Below are positions 10,281 to 19,600 of a DNA stretch of 64,000 bases, in pieces (within the stretch, counting starts at the first letter, position 1; every line of letters begins with the position of its first letter). A program made the position numbers and the translations under genes. The stretch spans positions 5,890,001 through 5,954,000 of the forward strand of contig JAUKUA010000003.1 of assembly GCA_030549175.1 (NCBI GenBank), given 5' to 3'. Under the pieces are notes generated by a model. That model was not told the DNA's origin. It saw only the letters and a list, made by a program, of their open reading frames with translations, and made no database searches. The DNA is from Lasiosphaeris hirsuta (taxonomy: Eukaryota > Ascomycota > Sordariomycetes > Sordariales > Lasiosphaeriaceae).

Positions 10281-11351
10281 TCAAGGAAGCTCCGCTACCA
10301 CTCTCGTCCTATCCGGTGGCAGTTCGTTCTCAGCATCCAACTCGCCCCTAGCCGGCCCTACACCATCCGATTCACCCCTACCCAGCCCAACACCATCCGA
10401 TTCACCCCTACCCAGCCCAACACCATCCAATTCACCCTTGCCCTGATCTTCAGGGGCCTGAGTAACTCCTCTCTTCTTCTTTTTCCATAGAAATAGCCCC
10501 GCTAGAGACAGCACAGCCATAGCCCCCAGGGCAGCACCGACCCCGATCTCCGCCTTGGCGCCTTTGCTAAGACGGCTGCCCGATGATGTGGTGGCGTCGC
10601 CCCCCTGGGCAGGACTTATCATCCAAGTCCCCCGGATCGGTTGAGGTGCTCGGCTTCCGGGGAACGTCTGGTTTCGTATGGTTGCCCGTGCACAGATAGG
10701 CTCCCTTGACGACCTTCTGGAAGAAATTCTCATCGAACCAAGAGCAGTCCATCGAGGGGGCGCCGGTCAAAAGGAAGTCGCCTGTGATCTCCTCCAGGAC
10801 GGTCTCGGCGTTGGGCATGAGTATAGTTTTGAACTTGTTTGTCCTGATACTAAACGTCGCGTTGATGAGAACAGCAGTAGAGAAGAAAGCATCGGCATCG
10901 TTCTCGGTGAGGCCGCTCAGTTCGGTTAGCAGGATGGCTCGGATCGTCGTCACGTTGAGGAACAATGGTAACTTGAAGTACCCGCCGGTGTCGGAACGAT
11001 ACCCATGATTCCCGATGCCCCTCAAAGATACATAGCCGACGCTGGTGTTCGGCCCTAGCACCAAGTCCACCAGGGTCGACTCCTCCCCAGTGTTGCTAAC
11101 GATTACTACGGGGCCTTCGAGAAAGGTTGCGCATGAGGGAAGAAACCGCGGCCCAAGGCAACATGGCAAAATTGTCGCCGAGGGGCGATGGCATGATCAA
11201 TGGGACCGTTTGGGCCAACAAACTCGAGGGCCCATGCGGGCTGCTCCAATACTTTTTGTCCATTTCCTCTCTCAGCCGCAATCCGCATCCAGCTTTCGTT
11301 GAAATCGTGAGCTTGGGGGCCGACCTGCGGGCCTAGAGCGCTTTTGGTCAC
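10281..11351 (-). CDS. Putative single-pass membrane protein with C-terminal 10-residue repeats
   Basis: Modelled as three pieces on the minus strand: about 11351-11207, 11114-10666 and 10604-10281. The junctions (introns 11115-11206 and 10605-10665) keep frame, giving EFVGPN-GPVVIV and HTKPD-GGDATT. Both donors (GTCCCA, GTTCCC) are weak. The extracellular-looking part has several N-glycosylation sequons (NTS, NVT, NAT, NHT) and Cys. It is followed by a Ser-rich linker, one membrane helix (GVGAALGAMAVLSLAGLFLW), a KKKKR stop-transfer signal and a tail with tandem GESDGVGLGR-type repeats encoded by 30-bp DNA repeats. No family recognised. The 5' end is unresolved (no suitable ATG at 11351). 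If the weak introns are wrong, the gene would be frameshifted. Confidence 0.5.
10336..10437. repeat. Tandem 30-bp coding repeats
   Basis: About three and a half copies of a 30-bp unit (caccatccgattcacccct plus 11 more bases). They encode the GESDGVGLGR-type repeat at the C-terminus of the membrane protein above. Two inner units are nearly identical, suggesting recent expansion or slippage. Confidence 0.75.
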
Positions 11352-11543
11352 CTCCTTATCTTTGTTTTCCTCCCAGCCTGCTACCCATCACGTTCATAGC
11401 AAGGCTCTCCCAGTGCGGGGATCAGAACGTCTCTCACCAATGAAGGTGTCCCGGACGCCCTTTTGTGTATAGCAGGAAAGATGACGTCGCCTAAATGTGC
11501 CAGAAATCGGGCAAAAATTGATATCGTGTACCAAAAACGTGAC

Positions 11544-11628
11544 TGCCTGTTATAGGAATCGAACCTATGATCTTTGCATGTTGTGAGTGGATACAAGTGC
11601 AACGCATTAGCCACTATGCTAAACAGGC
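11544..11628 (-). tRNA. tRNA-Thr (anticodon TGT) with intron
   Basis: The minus strand folds as a complete tRNA: acceptor GCCTGTT/AACAGGC, D arm GCATAGTGGCTAATGC, anticodon stem TTGCA/TGCAA, T arm ATAGG-TTCGATT-CCTAT and discriminator A. The anticodon loop reads CT-TGT-A and is interrupted directly after position 37 by a 12-nt intron (11580-11591), the canonical place. A T5 run at 11533-11537 on the sense strand is a good Pol III terminator. Anticodon UGU decodes ACA, hence threonine. Confidence 0.9.
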
Positions 11629-11842
11629 TTCTTGTCTATTTTTTTTGGAGCTCGAAACCTTTTCTCATCTTCCGCCGTCCTCCTGGCGACGGGGGATCCT
11701 GTCTTGCCCGTCTTCCTCAGAGAGTCGATCGCAGCTTCCGTGCAAGCCAATTAGTTGCCTGACTTTGAGGAATCGGTCCTTGCTTCTTTCAGCTCCAGTA
11801 GATTTCCCTTCTTCTTTCAATTCCAGTAAATCTTTCTGGATT

Positions 11843-13561
11843 TTACACCTTCCCAGTATCGTGCACCACGACGCCACCGACCACCGTCAACACGCTGGTG
11901 ATATCCTTGAGCTGCTCGTCCGACACGGCAAAGTAGTCATCGCTCAGCACTGCAACATCCCCCAACCTCCCCACCTCCAGCACGCCCAACCTTGCCTCAT
12001 CAGGCCCACCAAGGAACCACGTGTTCGCGCTCGTGTACAGCTCCAGCACCTCCTGCCGCGTCGCCAGCTGGCCGGGATTGATCAGCTCGCCGCGCGCATT
12101 GCGGCCCGTGACGGCGTAGTAGGCATGGGGCCAGGGGCTGAGCGGGGCGATGTTGGCGCCGTCGGCGCCGAACCCAGCGGGGATCCCGCTCTCGATAATG
12201 CGGCGGAACGGCGGCCCGGCCGGGCTGGTCGCATTGCCCGTGCCCGCGAGGAAGTTCCACCCGGACAGGTTCACCCCGCCGCCGACGCGCTTCAGCCGGC
12301 GCAGGTACTCGTCGGTGATCAGCGGAACGTGCGCCACCACCCACCGTAGGTCCCGAATGCCCAGCTCGGCATCGACCTTCTCAAACCCCTGGATCTGTGT
12401 CTGGTAATCCGCCGCCGTGAGCGAGTGCACCTCAAGCCGCCAGCGCGCCGCCGCGATCCGCCGCGCCGCCGCCTCAAACACCGGCCCGCCGGCATAATCA
12501 GCAACAGCAAACTCGCCAATGGCACCAGTCCGCACCATCGAGTTACCAAAGAACGGAAACGTCCCCCGCAGCCGCTGCGCCACCCCCGCTGCCGCGGTGT
12601 CGTTATCCATGTGCAGAAAATTCACCCTCAGCCGTACGGCGCCCTGCCCAGCAGCGTACACGGCCAAAAAAGGCGCGTGGAACGCGTCCAGATCCTCGTG
12701 CCCCGCCCCGTCGCTCGCCGTGCCGGTGGCCGGAAACGCGCCCTGGTCCAGGTGCGTGGTGACGCCGAGGGACGCGGCGTACGCCATGGCGTCGCGGGCG
12801 CTGCGCGTGCGGTCCGCGAAGGTGAGACGGCGGCGTAGCGCGAGGAGGGCCCGGCCGGTGGCGAGGCCGGCGGGGATGGCGCCGGCGGGGGAGACGGGCG
12901 GGGCGGCGTCCCCCGGGAGGGAGGCGAAGAAGGCCGCACCGAGGGTGTTGGTCGCGCTGGGCCCGTCGAAGCCGGTGGAGAGGAAGACGGGGTGGTTGGG
13001 GGCTGCGGCGTCGAGTTCGGCGAGGGTCGGGAGGCGGCGCTCGGTGAATTGGTTCGGGTTGAAGCCGCCGATGGTAGTGATGAAGGCGCCTCTGGGGACG
13101 CGCGCCGCGCGGCGGGTATAGGTTTTCTGTACGTCGGCGATGCTCCAGGCGCGCTCGAGCGGCGTATGGTGGCCTGGCCGGTTGCCGAGGAGGACGATGT
13201 GGTTGTGGCAGTCGATCAGGCCCGGGACGGCCATGCGGCCGTCGAGGTTGATGGAGCGCGGTGGCATCGCCGACGGGAAGTTGTGGAGGGCGTCGGCCCT
13301 GCTGTCCCCGACGTAGACGATCTTGCCGTCGGCTACGGCGAGGACCGTGGCGATGGTGTTCGCCTTGTCCATGGTGTGGATCCGCCCGTTGTGCAGGAGG
13401 AGGGATCCGCGGAGGGATCCGTCGTGGTAGGAGTCTGTGATTTCATCCTGGGGGAGCAGCAGCTCCTCGGTATTGATTGTGCCGTTGGTGTCGTGGGCGG
13501 TGCATAGGCCGGTTTGCGCCGCGAGGCCCAGAAGGACGATGAGGGATCTGAGAGACAACAT
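11843..13561 (-). CDS. Secreted amidohydrolase family 3 (YtcJ-like) protein
   Basis: 572 residues in one exon. The frame is open further upstream, but the ATG at 13561 begins a classic signal peptide (MLSLRSLIVLLGLAAQTGLC), so it is preferred. The mature part starts with the amidohydrolase entry sequence LLHNGRIHTMDKAN, then DGKIVYVGD, and the metal-binding motif GLIDCHNHIVLLG. Later come HMDNDTAA, LEVHSLTAADYQTQ, WVVAHVPLITDEYLRRL, GFGADGANIAPLSP and a C-terminal LEVGRLGDVAVLSDDYF. These fit metal-dependent hydrolases of the YtcJ/N-substituted formamide deformylase group; the true substrate cannot be told. TATA-like sequence (tatatatac) lies about 120 bp upstream of the start. The deaminase gene follows further upstream on the same strand. 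Confidence 0.85.
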   Translation of the reverse strand: MLSLRSLIVLLGLAAQTGLCTAHDTNGTINTEELLLPQDEITDSYHDGSLRGSLLLHNGRIHTMDKANTIATVLAVADGKIVYVGDSRADALHNFPSAMPPRSINLDGRMAVPGLIDCHNHIVLLGNRPGHHTPLERAWSIADVQKTYTRRAARVPRGAFITTIGGFNPNQFTERRLPTLAELDAAAPNHPVFLSTGFDGPSATNTLGAAFFASLPGDAAPPVSPAGAIPAGLATGRALLALRRRLTFADRTRSARDAMAYAASLGVTTHLDQGAFPATGTASDGAGHEDLDAFHAPFLAVYAAGQGAVRLRVNFLHMDNDTAAAGVAQRLRGTFPFFGNSMVRTGAIGEFAVADYAGGPVFEAAARRIAAARWRLEVHSLTAADYQTQIQGFEKVDAELGIRDLRWVVAHVPLITDEYLRRLKRVGGGVNLSGWNFLAGTGNATSPAGPPFRRIIESGIPAGFGADGANIAPLSPWPHAYYAVTGRNARGELINPGQLATRQEVLELYTSANTWFLGGPDEARLGVLEVGRLGDVAVLSDDYFAVSDEQLKDITSVLTVVGGVVVHDTGKV

Positions 13562-14260
13562 GCTGCGAATCGCGCGTCGTAAGAAGGGAACCACTCTTTT
13601 CCCACGGTTAAGGTGCCGAGGATATATGGAGGTGGGTATATGTTGATGTAAATTCAGCAATGCTCGAGCTGTGGAGCTTATATATACCCGGGTCCTTATA
13701 GCGGCAGAGATCACTTTGCATTTCGCCTGTTGACGAGCAAGATAGTTGTTACCCCGACATCACCCACTTGAATTGCACCATAGCCGACTTGAGGCAACCT
13801 ATAACTATCCTGATTGCTGACCGCGAGCACAAACATATCGCGTACGCAGCTGAGGGTGGCAGACCGGCGCCAATGCTCCACTACATGAGGGGTATGTCGT
13901 GATGGTTGCCAACCGTGGAGGGGCGGGGCGGCACAGACGGATAGGCGATGCCATGCAGGCTTTGCTTCCCCTACCATCTCGACGCCGCACGGGAGAACCG
14001 AGGTGCAGGGTGGCTACTCAATCCGCTCAAGGTCTAAACGCAAAGTAGCAAAGAAATGCTGGCGACAAGGAGGGTTGTTGCCGGTGGAGGGAGACGAAAG
14101 GGGGTGGTCTCCAGCGTGGTGCGTTTCGGTCATTGATTTACGGCTTCGGTTTTCCGAGAGTCCGACTGCGACCTTCAACACCTATTTTCTCGACGGGTGA
14201 AAGTCTCGCGAGAAATCATGTTCTGATCCATTCCACCAACGCCCCCTTTAACTTTAGAGA
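13562..14260. other. Intergenic region, promoter of amidohydrolase gene
   Basis: No gene seen. It contains a TATA-like motif at about 13677-13686 upstream of the amidohydrolase start and the 3' flank of the deaminase gene. Confidence 0.4.
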
Positions 14261-14749
14261 CTACCTCTCCTCCACCTGCGCATTGTTCCCATCCGGCCAG
14301 ATATACGCAAACGGCAACAGCTCCCCAACCTTCAACGTCAGGACCACGCCCTCGCCATCTCGCACGACGACATTGATGTCCGAGTTGTAGTCGAGGAGAA
14401 CCTGTCTGCATCGGCCACAGGGGTTGAGCACCGCGATAGGACCCCTCTGCCCAAGTTCCGGATCCTCGCCGGGCTCCCTTCTGACTGCGACTATGGTGTC
14501 GATATCCCGGGCGAGCACTCCGGCTGATGCCGCCGCTCCCAGCACCACCAGCTCTGCGCAGGCGCCGGCGAAGTGGTCGACATTGACGCCGACAAAAATC
14601 CGGCCGGAACGAGATAGCGCTGCTGAGGCTACCGTGTGCTTGTTATCGGCTGAAGGGATGTTGGAGAGCGCGAGGGAGGCGGATGCGATGAGGCTGTCTG
14701 CTACCGATTTTTTTTGCGGCGGCGCGCTTTCCGTTCCGGTTGCCGTCAT
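14261..14749 (-). CDS. Cytidine deaminase family, blasticidin-S-deaminase-like
   Basis: 162 residues, one exon. The true ATG is at 14749; the codon at 14758 is TTG. It carries the zinc motifs of the cytidine deaminase superfamily: C64-A-E66 (general base Glu, zinc Cys) and P-C111-G-R-C114 (two zinc Cys). The surrounding sequence (VASAALSRSGRIFVGVNV, CAELVVLGAAAS, PCGRCRQVLLDY) resembles fungal blasticidin-S deaminase more than ordinary cytidine deaminase. Such enzymes hydrolyse the cytosine amine of nucleosides or of the antibiotic blasticidin S. An extra segment of about 15 residues (RREPGEDPELGQRGP) sits between the two zinc motifs. Cytosolic, no signal peptide. Activity on blasticidin S is inference. 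Confidence 0.85.
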   Translation of the reverse strand: MTATGTESAPPQKKSVADSLIASASLALSNIPSADNKHTVASAALSRSGRIFVGVNVDHFAGACAELVVLGAAASAGVLARDIDTIVAVRREPGEDPELGQRGPIAVLNPCGRCRQVLLDYNSDINVVVRDGEGVVLTLKVGELLPFAYIWPDGNNAQVEER

Positions 14750-15014
14750 GTTGGTCAAGGGACTGAGGGGCTAGGTGGGTATGAGAGTAAGTGTGATGTT
14801 TTGAAAAGAGTAAGTTCAGGTAAACTTGGTCCGTCTTTTTCCCCTCCCTCCTGTGTTACCAAAATTAGTTTGTACAAAAATTCCATTTTATTACCGCATC
14901 ATAAAGTTACCACTCCCAACCTGATTGGCTGTGCCATTTGTCTTGCACTGACTGCTATTACCAACCTCGTCTAGTCGGCGTGACTCACATGCACCCGCAG
15001 CTCTCTCCAAGCCC

Positions 15015-15962
15015 TCAAAACATCAGACTCGAAAACCCGGTCCCCAGCAAAACACCTCCGACAAGCGGCAGCAAAGGAAACCCTAATCCCCCACCATACC
15101 CTCCACCCCCGGGCCTCCCATACGCCGCCCGCGGCCTCTCATACCTCCCCACCCCCGCTCCGCCCCCATAAATATCCCTCTCAGGCCGAATATACCGCCC
15201 CGCCGGCCCGGGACAGCTGCCGGGGGCATACGTCACTTCACTGAGGTACGGACTAAGCCTACTGGCACTCGCCACGCCGGGGAGCGTCCGGGTCGTCGGC
15301 TCAAGGAACACGTCGACGCCGTTGCCGTCCTTGCCCAGCAGCTGCGGCTGGCCGCGGCCCGCAGCGTCGGACATGGTGCGCCGGAACACCTGGTGCTGCT
15401 GGTACATGTCGCGCTCGGCGTGCTCGCGCTGGCGGCGCTCGGCCGCGCGCTGCGCGTGCGTCGTGCCGGTTAGTTTGTCCTTGAGCTTGCGGTCGAGGCG
15501 GCGCCTGGGGACGTGTACGTGCGCCGCCGCATCCTCTTGGCCGTTGGCGTCGCTGGCGCTGTCGTCGTCGTCGGTCGTGTCGGCGGCCATGTCGTCCTTG
15601 TTGGGCCGATGGCGCGAGCCGTGGATGGTCTCGCGCTCGGCGGGCGACAGGGCGGCTAGGAAGACGTCGTCGTCGTACGGGTGCTGCCAGATAGACCGCG
15701 GCGGGGTGGCTGTCGTGTCGACGAAGAACTGGTGCTGTGTTTTGCTGTCAAAGGCGCGCACCCACCCCGGCGGCAAAGGCCGCAGCTCGTCCTCCATGCT
15801 GCGCCGCGCCCGCAGCGGGATGCCATTGCGCTCGCGGCGGGCGAAGGCGATGGACTCGGTGTCGGAGGGGGCGCTGGTCGCCTGCTCGTATGACGGCGGC
15901 GGGTCGGATGGGGTTGGCATTGTTGCGGTTGGAAATGGAGTGTTTGAGATGAGGTCGGCCAT
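15015..15962 (-). CDS. WW-domain protein
   Basis: 315 residues in one exon. A PPPSY motif near residue 21 (a potential ligand for WW domains) is followed by a WW domain at about residues 62-96: LPPGW67, central aromatic pair QFF, second Trp W92, and P95. The middle is acidic (DTTDDDDSASD) then strongly basic and helical (RRRLDRKLKDKL...AQRAAERRQREHAERD). The C-terminus is Gly/Arg/Tyr-rich and ends in a hydrophobic stretch (LGFPLLPLVGGVLLGTGF) that could be a membrane anchor. WW domains bind proline-rich ligands, so an adaptor role is inferred. Fungal proteins of this layout are common but uncharacterised. Confidence 0.82.
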   Translation of the reverse strand: MADLISNTPFPTATMPTPSDPPPSYEQATSAPSDTESIAFARRERNGIPLRARRSMEDELRPLPPGWVRAFDSKTQHQFFVDTTATPPRSIWQHPYDDDVFLAALSPAERETIHGSRHRPNKDDMAADTTDDDDSASDANGQEDAAAHVHVPRRRLDRKLKDKLTGTTHAQRAAERRQREHAERDMYQQHQVFRRTMSDAAGRGQPQLLGKDGNGVDVFLEPTTRTLPGVASASRLSPYLSEVTYAPGSCPGPAGRYIRPERDIYGGGAGVGRYERPRAAYGRPGGGGYGGGLGFPLLPLVGGVLLGTGFSSLMF

Positions 15963-16560
15963 GGAAAATATTTCTCAGAGTCAAAAACACACGGCTAACA
16001 AGCAAGCACTCGGGAAATGTCGCTATTGAGGCCGACAATGCTGAAGGAAGGTGAAGGAGTCCGGGATGACGTACGTGCGCGTCATCAGGCTCACGTTCGA
16101 CAGGCCTCGAGTCCACATGACGCTAGTGTGATGAAACAGACAAAGCGTCTTGTTTGGGATGACATGACATCTCAAAGCGATCTACCTCTCTTTCTTGATG
16201 TCTATCAGCTGGGGTTGCCCCCCAACAAGATCAATACCCGAGAGAGATATCAAAGTCTCAAAGAGACCTCTGAAATTGCCAACGGTCTTTTTCAGTATCC
16301 TTAAAGTTCTTTTCTGTTTCCGAGAAGGTAACCTACCCAGGTAGGTAGGTATCTGAGAATGAGATGAAGAAGCGGCTGGCTCGTGGGGAAGCGCTTATTG
16401 CCGGCATCAGGGCCAGCAAGGGTCTGGGCGGCGTGCATCTTCATCAGGCACCACCGGCGAATTCTTGGCCAGGGGGTGGTCGGCCTTCAGAGTCCCCACC
16501 AGAATCGAACTCTCGGCCCTCCCGTCGCTCGGGGATTTTCCCCGGGTGCTGCTGGAAGTG
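15963..16560. other. Intergenic region
   Basis: Promoter side of the WW-protein gene. No convincing coding sequence. A B-box-like AGTTCGATTCT occurs near 16500 on the minus strand without any matching tRNA fold. Confidence 0.35.
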
Positions 16561-16689
16561 CTAGTTCGTGGGCCACCCGTCCGCAAAGATGTGCTTCCAG
16601 ATGCATTCGCGCTGGACGTCGAACTCCGCGTCGAGTTCGGCCCGAGGTGCGCCGTTGGCGGCAGAAAGGGCGACAATCAGGCTGTCCAT
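16561..16689 (-). CDS. Small 42-residue ORF, hypothetical
   Basis: An ATG at 16689 opens a 42-codon frame ending in TAG. The product begins MDSLIVALSAANGAPRA and ends HIFADGWPTN. It is acidic/amphipathic, has one Cys and no clear signal peptide. Its composition is protein-like and it stands alone on its strand. No splice sites to a larger gene were found with confidence. It may be a real small protein, an exon, or chance. Confidence 0.25.
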   Translation of the reverse strand: MDSLIVALSAANGAPRAELDAEFDVQRECIWKHIFADGWPTN

Positions 16690-17174
16690 GATTCCACGTT
16701 GTGTTGGCGGTTATGGGTAAAGAAACAGCGACGCGTGTTTCGAGGTTTTGCCCTTCGGGTTCCACCTGCGCCTGGGTAGAAAAAAAAAAAAGCTTGTGTA
16801 AATGGCCGACTTTGTGTAGCAAGTGGGTTGAAGTAAACCAATGGGCCGAAGGAGCTACTAGGACCACCGAACCAGGAATCTTCTTTCCGGGAACTAGGGC
16901 GCTGTAAGCTTGACGACTCAACTTTGGTTTCTTTCAAGGAGCACCGTTGAGCGATGGGACTCGGGGGTGGAATTGGGTGTTGGAAATTTGAATTTTAGGT
17001 AAGCTAGGTACTGGTAGGCACACGATCCCTTTCTTTTTGGGAAGAAATGAATAAAGCTTTTGAATTGGAAAAATTCTTGTCGTAACGTCATAAATCATCC
17101 ACATCCAAACCTCATCGACGCGAGGTAGGAAGAACCTAAAAGGAGAGAACGGCCACAAAGCAACCCCCATCACA
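16690..17174. other. Intergenic region
   Basis: Nothing recognisable. Contains an A12 run near 16780 and AT-rich sequence around 16980-17090. Confidence 0.35.
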
Positions 17175-17900
17175 TCACCAAACCTCGGAATCACTGCTAT
17201 AATACTTCCTCCCCCGTCCCCAATCCCTCCCCCTCTCGCGCCGCCCGCGGCCCTCCCCACCCGCCCAATCTCGCCTCCACCAGTTATGCCCCGTATGACT
17301 CGGCGGCGCAATATGCTTCACCGCATCCCAATACCTGCGGCCCCCTCCCAGATACTCTCTCTCCCTAGGCATCGCCGTAATGATAGCATCACACTCAAGA
17401 CAATACCCACCAGTATCCACCAGCTGCCTGGTATAACAGCCTAGGCACCGATCAACGACATACCGCTCAACCGACACCCTCCTGCCGCCATACCGCCGGG
17501 AACCAGAAACCGGCACCAACTCCGCCGCGGCGACGCGGCGCGCGCCGCTCACCCACCGTCCCGGATCGGCCTTGTCGAGCGCCAGACTACCGCCAGGCGC
17601 ATTGTAGATGATAGCGTTGGGCGAGGACGCGCGGTGGCCGCCGTAGTAGTGCGAGGCCTCGATGTCATCCTCGACGGTCAGGTGACCAAAGTTCATAATG
17701 ACCTTCATCGGCCGGGCCGAGCTGCCCAGCATGGTCGGCAGCAGGTTGCGCGTGACGAAGTCGCCCACGTGGTGGTCGAGGCTAAGGGTGCTGCTGCTAG
17801 ACCCGGGGCGGTGGTGGTTGCTGATGCGGACCGGGCGCGGGCTGTGCGGGCTGGATGCGCGGTAGTGCGCTGCGCCGTCTTGGTTGCGGTGGTACGCCAT
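17175..17900 (-). CDS. Hypothetical protein with CxxC...CxxC putative zinc ribbon
   Basis: 241 residues, one exon, starting at an ATG. The Ser/Pro/His-rich N-terminus (SSPHSPRPVRISNHH) leads into a central segment MKVIMNFGHLTVEDDIEASH. A short metal-binding-like module follows: VDRCLGCYTRQL then GGYCLECDAI, with Cys pairs 14 residues apart. The C-terminus is a low-complexity Gly/Arg/Trp-rich tail (GEGRGRRERGRDWGRG). I do not recognise the family. The Cys spacing suggests a zinc knuckle and the tail could bind nucleic acid; both are inference. Confidence 0.65.
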   Translation of the reverse strand: MAYHRNQDGAAHYRASSPHSPRPVRISNHHRPGSSSSTLSLDHHVGDFVTRNLLPTMLGSSARPMKVIMNFGHLTVEDDIEASHYYGGHRASSPNAIIYNAPGGSLALDKADPGRWVSGARRVAAAELVPVSGSRRYGGRRVSVERYVVDRCLGCYTRQLVDTGGYCLECDAIITAMPREREYLGGGRRYWDAVKHIAPPSHTGHNWWRRDWAGGEGRGRRERGRDWGRGRKYYSSDSEVW

Positions 17901-18625
17901 CTCGGATGAGATGGGCAGGGGGTGGGAGAGAGAGGGGGGGGGAGGGGGGCTGTTATGTTCTAGGACCGGGGAAGCCGTGGGTCAATCGGCTTTGGGATGT
18001 TCTTGGGAGAGAGATGAGAGAGCGGGACGACAGGGGATGAGACTCATATATACCTGGGAACTGCTGGTGTTTGCGTCGGCTGCACTACCCAAACCACCAG
18101 ACTGGGTATCACGACACACGGCTTACACGACAGTGCCAATCCGCAGCGAGCGCCAATGGCGTCGAGTGCCCGGCTTTGCTTATCTGCACATTCAACATTA
18201 GGGCCCGCGCGTCCGGGCAACTAGCCTCGCCGGCTGGGAGGGGACGGCGAAGCCTTCCGGGCTCGGTGGGCAGCGAGCCTGCTGGTTGATGGTCGTTGGT
18301 GGTGTTGGTGGTGCAGTAGTGCGCGTTCCCCGGTTTCCAATTCCGGCCGACCATTGGTGGGACGCTGCATCGTCTCACCACACATCTTGCTGCCTGCATG
18401 TAGCCTGAGGATGTGATTGAGAAGTTGCCTGGCCACACACGTGCCACAATATGCACATCTGTGGTCTGGTCTCATCGGGTAGAACGAAGCAGGTTCTGAC
18501 TACTGGTCACGCTAACACTATCAGAGCCTCATGCAGCCTCATGCGGTCATCCCTGTTAACCTCGAATCATATGATAATTACGGGATTCATACATGGCGGT
18601 TTATACTATATACATAAGGAGGTTC
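17901..18625. other. Intergenic region
   Basis: G-rich run (about 17933-17949) just upstream of the preceding gene's start. No gene recognised. Confidence 0.35.
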
Positions 18626-18790
18626 TCACTGGATCGCGATCTTGCGAGTCCCCTTGTTCTCCGCCTTGGGATCCTTGACGTTGAAGCACGCCGTGGTTGA
18701 ACTTGGCCTGAACACCGTCCTGGTCGACACTGGCAGGGAAGCTAAAAGACGCGCGAAAATGATACACAAAGGCGACCGCAAAGCCAGCTG
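18626..18790 (-). pseudogene. Relic of a small heat-shock protein (Hsp20/alpha-crystallin C-terminus)
   Basis: On the minus strand one frame reads RASFSFPASVDQDGVQAKFNHG. After a one-step frame change it continues FNVKDPKAENKGTRKIAIQ and then TGA at 18626. This order (F-x-FP...VD-D-x-V-x-A...NGVL-x-V...P) is the end of the alpha-crystallin domain of fungal Hsp30/Hsp20 proteins. No intact N-terminal half is visible upstream, although scraps such as EVTVKD occur near 18920. Truncation plus frameshift indicate a dead gene. Confidence 0.6.
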
Positions 18791-19600
18791 ATGCCTGCCA
18801 CGTTTCTTTCTTCAGCCGGCGATATGCAGATCTCACTGCCCATGCCATCATCATCTGTCTCAAAGTCAGTGCCTCTCGCAAAACGCAAAACGACACAACT
18901 CCAGGCTGTGAGTCCTTGACAGTGACCTCTGTTCTCCTCCTCCGTCCTTATCCCCACATGTTTTGGATCGTATTGTCACTTCTGAGGTCATGCTGACAGC
19001 AGAATCGAACCTCCCATGGCGTATGTAGCTGAGTGACAAGGAATTGCCATGAACTCTCTGGTTCAGCTACCTATTTGTTCGGCCACGGCGTGTCCCTTCT
19101 CACGAGACTGACAGCTTCTTCCAACACAAGGGCCATGATTTGCTTGCGGCACTCCAGCGGACTCTGAAGCAAAAAATCTCGTAAGCACTATTCCAGTCGT
19201 TATTAGCCGTCATCTCGTCCAAGACTCTTGCTTCTTACCGGTTTCACCACAGCTCTTCAGGACTTCGCAATATGAACAAGCCTTCTACTTGCTGATATAT
19301 TCTCGAATTTAGCAGCGATCGGATCGACACTCCCAGGGACACACTGCAATCTCGAAATCATGGAATCGGTGTAGAATATTTAGTACCGCATACGTTTATC
19401 TCCCCGGGGTATCACTGATTCAGAGTCCTCCACATGCCTGCTCAACCTGCCGCGCTTCTCTCTCACCCCACGCACATCTAAACCCAACTCCAAAAAAAAA
19501 ATTGCAGATAAAAATATCATTCGGCCTGCCAAGGACTCTCGCTAGTGGCGTCCGACATCCTGCGGCCCGTCCCGATAAAGCAAAGCGAAATACATAATAG
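18791..19600. other. Intergenic region with degenerate tRNA-Ser-like traces
   Basis: Between about 18998 and 19095 the minus strand has GTGGCCGAAC, GGTTCGATTCT and TGCTGTCAGC, reminiscent of a serine tRNA, plus a GTAGCTGA/TCAGCTAC hairpin. The arms do not pair into a tRNA. No protein gene seen. Confidence 0.25.

Noticed and set aside
16495..16515. B-box-like sequence AGTTCGATTCT
   Set aside because: No A box or stem partners at tRNA spacing.
18998..19095. Possible tRNA-Ser on the minus strand
   Set aside because: GTGGCCGAAC and GGTTCGATTCT are present, but the D, anticodon and T stems do not pair. At most a relic.
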